IMG/VR virus record: IMGVR_UViG_3300044655_001678
Location: 1-23,988 of that record
Strand: one strand, 5' to 3'
DNA: 23,988 nucleotides
Source: a virus
Part shown: piece by piece, positions 14,981-22,520 of the stretch
Layout: each line of letters begins with the position of its first letter
How positions within the stretch are numbered: position 1 is the stretch's first letter
Position numbers and translations under genes: made by a program
The notes under the pieces: model-generated
What the model saw: only the letters and a program-made list of their open reading frames with translations
What the model was told of the DNA's origin: nothing
Databases searched by the model: none

Positions 14981-17468
14981 ATATGTTGGGTCTACCATTC
15001 GGGCTGTTCAATTTGGTCTTGAGTACAGGGTCGATTTCAACCGTATCTCTTTCTTGACCAGTCATAGTTTTACCACCTTTAATGATAATTTTTGCATCAG
15101 CTTCTTTTGAACCACCTTTTTCTGATTTTTCCCAATCGTACAGTGTTTCTTTGATGCCCTTTTTCCTGTAAATAGCTTTTATAATTCTGGCGGATTTAGA
15201 TTTCTCTTTAGCCATTCTAGATTCCATAGCTTTTACAGAATTTGTTGCGGACATTGGTGAATCTTCTATACCATAAATACCCTCATTTATTTTCTTTTTT
15301 AATTTATCACCATGCTTTTGCATTAATCTTCTTTTGAGTTTATCAAGATTTGAAACCCTCTTAAATGATCCGTCTGGCTGCTTTTCAAAAGTACCTGATT
15401 TACGTGGATCATTTGATGTTCTTTGTTCTTCAATCTCAACTTCTTCTTTTGTTGCTTTCCAACCGCCACCCTTTGATTTATACCATTTGGATGCCCAGCC
15501 GTTTGCATAAGCGGATGGATAAACATCGAACTTCGAACGAGCTAGAGATTTTGCTCTGGCCCAAAGTTTTGGATTCGTTGGTGAATTCTTTTCATCAATC
15601 ATTTCAACTTCTTCATTTTTTGGTACACAATTTGGCACCATTTTGCCACCTTTTTTCTTCAATCCAACTTGTTTGTGTGTATCCCAACAAGCTTCATTTG
15701 TTTCTTCTTCAGAAATTTTACCTTTGCCGAAGTTTGAAACATTGACTGGCTTTCCGCCTTTGCTTGGTCGATCAGCAACAGGATCATGCTTACGTTTTGC
15801 TGCTACTGCTGACGCTCTTTCTTTTTTTGACAGCTTTGCTCTTTTCTCATTTGACATGCATTTAGGCTTTGGTTCACCTGGTTCACGTGCGCATGGGCCG
15901 ATTGCTTCACCTTTACTATTGATTCTTTTCCAACCACCTTCTGGATGTTTTGGATCAAACCATTTTCTTAAATCTTCTCGTGTAATATGAGCATCAGCAT
16001 CTTGATTATCGGGTTGTTTTTTGAGTTCGGTGATATGTTCAGTTTCTTCACTATAGCTTCTTCCAGACCTTTCATCTCTACCACCTAAAGGATACTTTTC
16101 TTTGTAAGGTTCTGGTTGTCTTGGAGGATTTTCACGTTTAAATTTTTCAGCTCTAGCTTTTAGAAAGGCATCTGAATCTGCTTTAGACATAGGTTTTTTA
16201 GCAGGTAAACCTTTACTTCTTAAATGTGCTATCATGTCATCTGCAAGAGATTCATTTGTAACTTCTTTAAATTGACCAGGTTTAAGTGTATAGTTTCGGA
16301 CTTGATGTTTTTTAGGTCCGATTTCAAATTGAGCATTTACACGACCATCTTCGTGGCGGTCAAACACTCTACCAATTTTACCATGCATTTCGTGCCCAGG
16401 AGAATGAATACGAACTTTCGATCCATCAAACGCTTCTTCAATTTGAACTTCTTCTTTGATGCTGACTATTGAATCATAGTCATTCATTGTTAAGGTATCT
16501 TTTCTCATATTGATAAGATTCTCTACAACTTTGTGTAGATCCATATCTGTCTTTGCATCTTCACGAGCATATTCAAGAACACGAATCAGCAATGGAATGT
16601 CCATTGTCACAGTATCTTTTGCATCTACAGCTTCTTTGACCGGTTTCTTTTCTTCATTCCAATCCTCACCGCGTTCACCCATACCAGATGCTTCGACTCT
16701 TCTGTGCTTAAAAGTTTTATATTCACTTGATTTTGAATATTTGTTTTTTTGATTGCCGTCCATGCTTCTTGGATCTAATCCCTTTGCTTTGATGAATGAC
16801 ATAAGTAAACCTGTGCCAGCTTCATTTACTGTTTCTTCGGAAGCCATAGCAATACCTTTTTTGCGGCGTGCTATTAGGTTCTTAGCTAAATCTTTATATT
16901 CACCTTTTTTAGCATGAGGTTGAAGTTCTTTTACTTGTGCTTTTGCTTTCTGAACATAAGATGATTTAGTTTGTGAACTAATCTCATCAATTTGTTCTAT
17001 TTCTTCCGCCACACTTTCTTTTGGTTCAGGAAGACGTAATTTTTTACGCATTTCAGGGCTTAAAGACTTTAATCTTTCTTGTTGCTTTTTTTCACGCTGG
17101 GCTATTGCTTCTGGGCTGTTATTTCGCTGTTCTCTGCGATCACCACTTGATGTACGATTATCCATTTCGTTTATCGCATCCTCTTTCATTCCAAGATCAT
17201 CATACTTTGCATGATCTCTTGAGAACTTTTTAAATCTATCTGTTCTTGCAAGATTGAGTCTGTCAGCTAATGGTATAGTTCTTGGATCACGACCCATAGC
17301 CTTGATGTATTTCCAAAGGATTTGAGTGTTGACTTCATCCAATGGTGCATGTTTTTTTGACCATGGCTCCATAGGATCGGTGTCACCATTTGCTAACTTA
17401 CCCATAACAGATTCTTTTTTGGTTTTTTTCATCGCTTCCAAAAATATCTGTTTTCTGCGTTCACTCAT
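14979..17468 (-). CDS. Large modular basic protein with repeated IxE motifs; candidate internal-head polyprotein
   Basis: 829 residues, very rich in Lys, Arg and Glu, no membrane segment. It is a string of short basic segments separated by acidic motifs: EEIEQIDE (155-162), EEVQIEEA (339-346), EETEHITE (474-481), EEVEMIDE (619-626), EEVEIEEQ (675-682), plus LDE45, VNE216 and INE729. T4 prohead protease gp21 cuts after (I/L)-x-E, so these look like cleavage junctions. Segments include two copies of an IKAxGxDPR domain (46-86, 217-257), an SH3-like part (about 348-402), and a Cys-containing WFDPKHPEGGWKRI...GPCAREPGEPKPKC block (503-537). Next come a CWDTHKQVG...NCVPK block (594-617) and a KFDVYPSAYANGWASKWYKS block (646-665). 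I recall these blocks in many T4-like phage proteins, in varying order. AAGGA precedes the ATG at 17468. Confidence 0.85.
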   Translation of the reverse strand: MSERRKQIFLEAMKKTKKESVMGKLANGDTDPMEPWSKKHAPLDEVNTQILWKYIKAMGRDPRTIPLADRLNLARTDRFKKFSRDHAKYDDLGMKEDAINEMDNRTSSGDRREQRNNSPEAIAQREKKQQERLKSLSPEMRKKLRLPEPKESVAEEIEQIDEISSQTKSSYVQKAKAQVKELQPHAKKGEYKDLAKNLIARRKKGIAMASEETVNEAGTGLLMSFIKAKGLDPRSMDGNQKNKYSKSSEYKTFKHRRVEASGMGERGEDWNEEKKPVKEAVDAKDTVTMDIPLLIRVLEYAREDAKTDMDLHKVVENLINMRKDTLTMNDYDSIVSIKEEVQIEEAFDGSKVRIHSPGHEMHGKIGRVFDRHEDGRVNAQFEIGPKKHQVRNYTLKPGQFKEVTNESLADDMIAHLRSKGLPAKKPMSKADSDAFLKARAEKFKRENPPRQPEPYKEKYPLGGRDERSGRSYSEETEHITELKKQPDNQDADAHITREDLRKWFDPKHPEGGWKRINSKGEAIGPCAREPGEPKPKCMSNEKRAKLSKKERASAVAAKRKHDPVADRPSKGGKPVNVSNFGKGKISEEETNEACWDTHKQVGLKKKGGKMVPNCVPKNEEVEMIDEKNSPTNPKLWARAKSLARSKFDVYPSAYANGWASKWYKSKGGGWKATKEEVEIEEQRTSNDPRKSGTFEKQPDGSFKRVSNLDKLKRRLMQKHGDKLKKKINEGIYGIEDSPMSATNSVKAMESRMAKEKSKSARIIKAIYRKKGIKETLYDWEKSEKGGSKEADAKIIIKGGKTMTGQERDTVEIDPVLKTKLNSPNGRPNI

Positions 17469-18132
17469 GGTTTAATCCTTATTTCTTTTCTTTTGCTCTT
17501 GCTGTAGCAGTTGCATACATTACGCTTTTTGCTTTTTCACCATAACGAGATTTGAAACCAGCGAGACTCTTTTTCATACCTTTTACGATACGCTCTTTCT
17601 CTGCTGTTTCTGGTTTTGTTAGTGTACGTTCATCAATTTGTTCATCTTCTTCTTTAATTTTGTTTGCTTTCTGTTTTTGTATTTTGTATTGAGCAGTTTT
17701 AATACCTTTGATTCTTTTATCTTCCTTACTTCTATCTCCACCTATCAGAGCTTTATTGGCTTTAGTTGCATAACGTACCATTGTACTTATTTTTAGTTCA
17801 TCAATTTGTTCCACTTCTTCTTTGACATTATCAGGAACATCCATCATAACTTTCTTTGAAAGAAAAGGATTAGAAGAAGATTTTTCTCTACCCTTTAATG
17901 TATCTGTGGTGGTTTTATTTGGATCAGTTTCTTCTTTTTGTGGTGCACTTTGTGCTTTACCTTTAACCAATTTACCTTTAGCTTGACGAGCTAGGAACTT
18001 GGCTGCACGTTCATCATGCCCAGGCATTAGACTTGTCATTGATACATGCCCTTCAGGAGCTTTGCGCTCATTTTCAGGGTTGTCGTACCCTTTGCCCTTG
18101 ACTCTTGCTTCATCAACCTGTTCGGCTTCTTC
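15423..18132 (-). repeat. Dispersed acidic EExEQIDE-type coding repeats
   Basis: Short related stretches recur in two adjacent genes: 18109-18132 (EEAEQVDE), 17797-17820 (EEVEQIDE), 17629-17652 (EEDEQIDE), 16983-17006 (EEIEQIDE), 16431-16454 (EEVQIEEA), 16026-16049 (EETEHITE), 15591-15614 (EEVEMIDE), 15423-15446 (EEVEIEEQ). Several are close even at DNA level (plus strand CATCAATTTGTTC followed by TTCTTC). They separate otherwise unrelated basic segments. Confidence 0.8.
16698..16820 (-). repeat. Second copy of the IKAxGxDPR domain
   Basis: Residues 217-257 of the 829-residue protein align without gaps with residues 46-86 (DNA 17211-17333): 11 of 41 identical, centred on FIKAKGLDPRS versus YIKAMGRDPRT, with a later KxF block. 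Both copies begin right after a [LV]-x-E triplet (LDE45, VNE216), as expected for units delimited by protease sites. Confidence 0.7.
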
Positions 18133-18321
18133 TTTCATACCCTTCTTCTGCCCACGGAGAATCGCAAAATCATGCGCATCGATTTTGTTATTCTTATTCT
18201 TATCAATCTTATGCTGATTACCTTTTAATTCTTCCATTTTAGCCTTTGTGTCGGCCTCAAGGATATTTTTAACCAGGTTCGCAATAGAATCCATCTTAGC
18301 AAATTTATTATTTGTGAACAT
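17479..18321 (-). CDS. Modular basic protein with EF-hand-like motif and IxE junctions
   Basis: 280 residues, Lys-rich, built like its 829-residue neighbour. After NILEAD (I20-x-E22 then Ala) comes a Ca-binding-like loop DKNKNNKIDAHD (40-51) with Asp/Asn at positions 1, 3, 5, 9 and 12, as in EF-hand or dockerin loops. Junction-like motifs are EEAEQVDE (64-71), EEVEQIDE (168-175) and EEDEQIDE (224-231). Between them are basic segments, one with ATKANKALIGGDRSKEDKRI and a last one with ERIVKGMKKSLAGFKSRYGE and KSVMYATATARAKEKK, which I recall from other phage proteins. Cuts after each Glu would give pieces of about 49, 104, 56 and 49 residues. ATG at 18321 with GGAG at six bases. Likely internal-head role, inferred. 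Confidence 0.82.
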   Translation of the reverse strand: MFTNNKFAKMDSIANLVKNILEADTKAKMEELKGNQHKIDKNKNNKIDAHDFAILRGQKKGMKEEAEQVDEARVKGKGYDNPENERKAPEGHVSMTSLMPGHDERAAKFLARQAKGKLVKGKAQSAPQKEETDPNKTTTDTLKGREKSSSNPFLSKKVMMDVPDNVKEEVEQIDELKISTMVRYATKANKALIGGDRSKEDKRIKGIKTAQYKIQKQKANKIKEEDEQIDERTLTKPETAEKERIVKGMKKSLAGFKSRYGEKAKSVMYATATARAKEKK

Positions 18322-18333
18322 CTTTTTCTCCGT

Positions 18334-18654
18334 TTAGCAGTTCCACTTTCTAAGTGATTTATTAATTCTTGAATTAGGATCTCTTGCCGTTTTAGCAGAA
18401 GTCAATCTTTTCTTCATCCCCGTCATTCTGGAACAAAATGATTTACGTCTGTTCCATGCTTTAGAACCTTTTTTAAGCTTTGATGGTTTAGTTGTAACTG
18501 CCATCGAAAGCTTTGAACCTGGGTTTTCTCTTCGATATGAAGCAATACCTTTTCTATTCAACCCACCAGATTGAGACTTACCTTCTTTCCTTTGCCAAGC
18601 TGGTGTGGCTTCATTTATTACTTCTTCGTTGATAAACTGTTTGAAACTTTTCAT
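18334..18654 (-). CDS. Small basic protein with capsid-targeting-like tag (DUF6321-like)
   Basis: 106 residues, strongly basic. The first ten residues MKSFKQFINE place Ile at 8 and Glu at 10 exactly as in the T4 internal-protein tag MKTYQEFIAE (recalled), and a second I-x-E followed by Ala occurs at INE15-A16. The rest, with SGGLNRKGIASYRRENPGSK, KKGSKAWNRRKSFCSRMTGM and the ending SLRKWNC, is a compact family I recall as DUF6321, frequent in T4-like phages, either alone or as a module of larger proteins. Two Cys (in FCSRM and at the C-terminus) are kept. It probably binds DNA or RNA by charge and may be packaged; function unknown. Its ATG overlaps the upstream stop as ATGA. Confidence 0.83.
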   Translation of the reverse strand: MKSFKQFINEEVINEATPAWQRKEGKSQSGGLNRKGIASYRRENPGSKLSMAVTTKPSKLKKGSKAWNRRKSFCSRMTGMKKRLTSAKTARDPNSRINKSLRKWNC

Positions 18655-20567
18655 TTTTTCTTCTTTTTTATTATAGGATTTGTTTCAATCTTATTTAAAG
18701 TTTCTAAAGGTTCTTTATTAGTTGGCCCGTGGGCTGTACCAGTGACACCCATATCTATGCCAGGAGAATCAATTGCTTCTTTTCTAAATTTATTAAAAGA
18801 TTTTTGCTTTACCTCTGCGGCACTGGTATATTTATCTTCTTTTTGTTCTCTATATGTTACCATTCCAAGCCCAGACATTGGATATACGGTACCTGAACCT
18901 CGTGTATCATACTCGGGTGATATACCCGAAACTTTCATTACTTTCCCTGCTTCTGAGTTGTTTGTCTTTTGTTTTTTGGCTTTGATTTTGTCTGCGTCTT
19001 GTTGGAACTTTGTTTCTTTGGCTTCTGGGGCTCTTGTAACTGTAGGAGAGGTTGGCTGACTTCCTTCGTGATAGGTTCTGAAGGTGTACTTGGTGTTTGA
19101 CGCGATATCTCCGTCACGGACATCATCGATTCTTCCTGCTTTGGCTGTGAGTTGGCAAGAGGGGCAGATGTTGTCAAGAATGCGTTGACCTTTCTTTCTT
19201 GGGAATCCACTAAAGAGTCTAGAGGATGCCTTTGAGGTTCCACAGGTGCAGCTTTCTGTTTTGGCATCAAAAGACTTGCTATTTGTTTTATTTTTTGAAA
19301 CATAATTTTCTCCCATATTATTTTTTAAGAAAGCTTGTTCGAATAAACTGTTCATGTTGATTTTTTTATTTCTCATCAACCATTTATTCGAAATATCATT
19401 TTCGACTGAAATATCAAAAAACCAATTTGTCATTTCGAAAATTAAGGAAAGATCCTCTTCCTTTTCTTGTTTTTCAAAAAAAGTAGCTTCATTTAAGTTA
19501 ATTGAATTGTCAAATTCCAAGTATTTGGTGAAATTTTCATTGAAGGACTGTGCAATTATTTGAGTTTTTTCCCAACGTTCTTTCCTAATACTTTCTTCCA
19601 TAACTCTTGTGTGATTCTCATTTCTTTTTCTGGAAGATTCATCGGTTGTATTTACAAAAACCATCATTGTTTCATACCCTAACTCTTCCAATTCTTCTTT
19701 AACGGAAATTATTTCAGAATAGTCTTTTGTGGTTCCATTAATTATGAGTGGGTATCTATTACGTATCGCTTCTCTTCTAATATCTCTAGTCTGTTCGAAT
19801 AATTTATGTTTATCATTTAGTATTGCCAAAGCTAGGGGGGCATTGATTTCAACAGCCTTTCTTTCTGAAATAGCTTCTCGTATTACTATATCTTTACCAG
19901 AACCTGGACCTCCAGAAACGAAAATTGCTTTGAATAACCCACGATTGACGTTTTCGTTCATGCCCATTCCTCTACGAACATCTTTGAACAATTCTCTCGC
20001 ATGGGCATCATTATTTCTCATACTAGAAGAAAGATTTTTCTTAAAGGATTCATAATCATTATTTGTAGCATGATTTCTCATATCTGTGCCAGATATTCCT
20101 TCTTTTCTTTCTCCGCTAGACACCACATTTATCGTTTTAAAATTATAATTTCCATGTCTAAGTGGGCGACCTGCTTCATCGGCACCTTTTCCGTTGTAGT
20201 GATTCAATAATCTCTTATATTCATCGACTCTATCTGCACCAGCAACAACTGTTAAATGTGTATAGCCTTTTGCATGAGCATCCGCTGCATGATGTAATAT
20301 TGTTGGTTTTTCTTTGCTGGATGTGATAATATTAGTGTTTGGAAATGCCCTTTTTAAATGTTTTAATTTAACATCTGGTGAAAGAGGATTTTTCTTGGCA
20401 TCTTGGGAATGTGAAGCAATAACAAGGTGATCTGCACCTTGTTTATTGGCCATTGTTTTTAACCCCTCTACATTTTCCTCATGGCCTTTGGTTGGAGGGT
20501 TCATTCTACCAAAAAGTATGGCTATTTTTTTGTTCTGTTCTTCTGAAATTTGTAGAAATGACTTCAT
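18651..20567 (-). CDS. Nucleotidyltransferase / P-loop kinase fusion with zinc-binding tail
   Basis: 638 residues. N-terminal domain (about 12-200): an adenylyl- or cytidylyltransferase of the HIGH superfamily, with GRMNPPTKGH (20-29) and ISGTDMR (158-164), the NMNAT-like pair. Second domain (about 210-355): a P-loop kinase with GGPGSGKD (219-226) and a zeta-toxin-like helix region (FVNTTDESSRKRN). LNE360 then Ala offers a possible prohead-protease cut. The tail has a four-Cys zinc site (C440, C442, C468, C471) and a conserved-looking ISPEYDTRGSGTVYPMSG near the end. Transferase-kinase order recalls NadR, but the substrate is unknown; cyanophage relatives are often called cytidylyltransferases. 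The N-terminus MKSFLQISEE is tag-like (I7-x-E9). ATGA junctions on both sides. Confidence 0.85.
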   Translation of the reverse strand: MKSFLQISEEQNKKIAILFGRMNPPTKGHEENVEGLKTMANKQGADHLVIASHSQDAKKNPLSPDVKLKHLKRAFPNTNIITSSKEKPTILHHAADAHAKGYTHLTVVAGADRVDEYKRLLNHYNGKGADEAGRPLRHGNYNFKTINVVSSGERKEGISGTDMRNHATNNDYESFKKNLSSSMRNNDAHARELFKDVRRGMGMNENVNRGLFKAIFVSGGPGSGKDIVIREAISERKAVEINAPLALAILNDKHKLFEQTRDIRREAIRNRYPLIINGTTKDYSEIISVKEELEELGYETMMVFVNTTDESSRKRNENHTRVMEESIRKERWEKTQIIAQSFNENFTKYLEFDNSINLNEATFFEKQEKEEDLSLIFEMTNWFFDISVENDISNKWLMRNKKINMNSLFEQAFLKNNMGENYVSKNKTNSKSFDAKTESCTCGTSKASSRLFSGFPRKKGQRILDNICPSCQLTAKAGRIDDVRDGDIASNTKYTFRTYHEGSQPTSPTVTRAPEAKETKFQQDADKIKAKKQKTNNSEAGKVMKVSGISPEYDTRGSGTVYPMSGLGMVTYREQKEDKYTSAAEVKQKSFNKFRKEAIDSPGIDMGVTGTAHGPTNKEPLETLNKIETNPIIKKKKK

Positions 20568-21748
20568 TTAGCTCTTGCCAATCGATTTAGACGGTTAAAT
20601 TCGTTTCTATCATTAAATTTGGATAATTTGCCCTGATGGTTTATCACGAATCCTTCAGGTTTAACTTTTTGACCTTTGATTTCGTGTTCTAAATCACCTG
20701 TGTGCTGTGATAGTACATTCACTAAAACATTTTTTGCTTGTTGTAGGTGATGGTGAACTTTGAAAACATTTTCTAGATTTTGTTTATGTAATTTCGTATG
20801 TTTTATCATACTGGCCAATTCATCTTGATATTTCTTTTTACCAGCGTCAGTTTTCTTCTTGTCTATTTCTTTTGTATATTTCTTTTCTAGATGGTCTTGC
20901 AATCCTTTAACAGATGGCATTTCCTGAGTGTCTACTGTGGAATTTATATATGTTTTGACATGATCTTTAATAGGGCCAGAAACGGAATCATATATGTAAT
21001 CTCCATGTTTGTCATGTATGTCCTGTGCTACCTTCACATGCTTTGCATATTCTAGATGTTGTGCTCCAGACATTTTAATCTTAGAAGTATCATGTCCAGG
21101 AGGTCGATGATATACATCTGGGTGATTTTTAAAATTAGATAAATCTGGGCTGTAATTCGCCTTCATGGATTTTGCATCAGAACCCACGTATTCCGTATGA
21201 TTGTATATACCAAATTTAGCTTTCTTTATTTTCTTACCATCGTCTGAATTTTCATCGGTTGAATATGTTATGGTATTAGGTTTGAACTTAACTTTACCAT
21301 TTTCCTTCTCTTTATCTTTTCCGGAAAACAAAACGTCACCTTGAAAAACTCCTTGAGGTGGTGTTATTTTTGGTAAATGATGCAGGGCATGTGTCAATTT
21401 TTCGACCAGCCCAGGCGCGTGCCCATGGTTTTTAACTATATCTTCTGGTGTATAATTGATTTTTGGTGTTTTATTGAAAGCGGATTTTGATGCCACAAAG
21501 AATTTACCTGTTTCAGGATGAGTGCCGTAAACTATTGATGGTGAACCATCATGTTTCATAGTAAGAGAAGAATCATGTGCACCAGCTATAATGTGTTGAT
21601 GAGCTTGATCTAATGCTCCAACAGCGTGTTCAAAGCCTTTAGAACCATCATTTATAGGATGATCTTCCAGATGTTCAATGTGAACAAGTTTTTCCCCCTC
21701 GTCCTGAGAAGAAGCTTCTTCGATTAAAAATCGCCTAAATGGTAACAT
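20564..21748 (-). CDS. ATP/NAD-dependent ligase-like protein (KxDG nucleotidyltransferase)
   Basis: 394 residues, His- and Lys-rich. Signs of the covalent nucleotidyltransferase (ligase/capping) superfamily: motif I LTMKHDGSPSIVYG with K65-x-D67-G68 as the adenylation site, a motif III-like GVFQGDVLF (133-141), and a motif IV-like KPEGFVINH (363-371) followed by Lys residues for motif V. The middle (200-350) is a long helical insert without known motif. I recall such proteins as a phage family (possibly DUF6267) next to the nucleotidyltransferase/kinase gene. It may seal DNA or RNA ends; which one is unknown. The N-terminus MLPFRRFLIEEA resembles a capsid-targeting tag with an I-x-E then Ala cut at E11. 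ATG at 21748 with AGAGG. Confidence 0.83.
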   Translation of the reverse strand: MLPFRRFLIEEASSQDEGEKLVHIEHLEDHPINDGSKGFEHAVGALDQAHQHIIAGAHDSSLTMKHDGSPSIVYGTHPETGKFFVASKSAFNKTPKINYTPEDIVKNHGHAPGLVEKLTHALHHLPKITPPQGVFQGDVLFSGKDKEKENGKVKFKPNTITYSTDENSDDGKKIKKAKFGIYNHTEYVGSDAKSMKANYSPDLSNFKNHPDVYHRPPGHDTSKIKMSGAQHLEYAKHVKVAQDIHDKHGDYIYDSVSGPIKDHVKTYINSTVDTQEMPSVKGLQDHLEKKYTKEIDKKKTDAGKKKYQDELASMIKHTKLHKQNLENVFKVHHHLQQAKNVLVNVLSQHTGDLEHEIKGQKVKPEGFVINHQGKLSKFNDRNEFNRLNRLARAK

Positions 21749-21782
21749 TAAAACCTCTGGGTAGTGCGCTGTGACTATTTGG

Positions 21783-21790
21783 TATTTAGT
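21783..21790 (-). promoter_or_regulatory. Possible late-promoter element before the internal-head island
   Basis: The minus strand reads ACTAAATA about 35 bases before the ATG at 21748, similar to T4-type late elements (TATAAATA, recalled) with two mismatches. It overlaps the end of the glycosyltransferase-like gene. The gap at 21749-21785 is one of the widest in the window, a natural place for a transcript start, but the match is weak. Confidence 0.32.
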
Positions 21791-22520
21791 AACCCCAGAT
21801 TTTAATGTCCACCCATTTGTCCATATCTGATCTGATAAGAGAATGCCTTCCTATATTAAACCTACCGTCTTGGAATGGGTGATTAATGTCAATCCTTTCT
21901 ACTGGAATGTTGAACAATTTTAATTGTGCTTCCAACATAGAGTGCCCACAAAGTGTCACACCTCTATCATAGTGATATCTCAGAAAAAAATATGTGCTTG
22001 AGTAAATATTCATTGTATCCGGATCAGCTATTGCAAATTGATCATTTAATAATGGATTTGGACCATCAAAATCTTTTGAAATATAGACTTTTCCTTTTTC
22101 TAATTTTGTGAAATCTATAACAGAATTCAAGGCCAAATCAAATCTACTTCGAATTACAAAATCATATTTTTTACTCAAAGTGGCTTCTGTGACAACCCTA
22201 AAATGGTCAGCCTTTTGTATCGAGTAAAACATCGAGGTACAGAAATTTGCTGGATGTGACGAATTAGTAACTACCATATCACTATTGATGTTGGTATTCA
22301 AAGGCTTGTCAAACAATAAAAGCAATGGAGAATAGATTGCGTTTATTTCTTCATATATTTTTAGTTGATTTAATTGATTTGAACTTTTCCAAGAGTGCGC
22401 AAAAACATCAACAGTGAAATGATCTAAGAGGTTCTTTTTAACATATTGATAGGCATCAAAATAACTTCTTGGTTGGCCCGACAGGCAAAGAGCTAATTTC
22501 GGAAATGAATTTTTCGACAT
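21786..22520 (-). CDS. Glycosyltransferase-like protein, paralogue A
   Basis: 244 residues from the ATG at 22520. The N-terminus LALCLSGQPRSYFDAY parallels the start of the next paralogue (VAIVLTGHMRCWKQVY). Shared motifs follow: YDFVIRSRFDL (DxD-like, about 119-129) and NDQFAIAD (about 159-166). The pattern fits a nucleotide-sugar transferase-like family seen in phage and bacterial surface-glycan clusters; donor and acceptor are unknown. GGAG lies 12 bases before the ATG, which is wide; a TTG at 22538 is an alternative. The N-terminus overlaps the GDPD-like gene by 65 bases, the longest overlap between genes here. Confidence 0.78.
   Translation of the reverse strand: MSKNSFPKLALCLSGQPRSYFDAYQYVKKNLLDHFTVDVFAHSWKSSNQLNQLKIYEEINAIYSPLLLLFDKPLNTNINSDMVVTNSSHPANFCTSMFYSIQKADHFRVVTEATLSKKYDFVIRSRFDLALNSVIDFTKLEKGKVYISKDFDGPNPLLNDQFAIADPDTMNIYSSTYFFLRYHYDRGVTLCGHSMLEAQLKLFNIPVERIDINHPFQDGRFNIGRHSLIRSDMDKWVDIKIWGY

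Noticed and set aside
18938-19303. 121-codon minus-strand frame, Gln/Pro/Lys-rich, inside the 638-residue fusion gene
   Set aside because: It lies wholly within the well-supported gene in another frame, has low-complexity composition expected from a shifted Lys/Ser-rich region, and no motif. A nested gene cannot be fully excluded.
18651-20567. Calling the fusion protein NadR
   Set aside because: The domain order fits, but the kinase part looks closer to zeta-toxin-like P-loop kinases and the tail is foreign to NadR; the substrate is not deducible.
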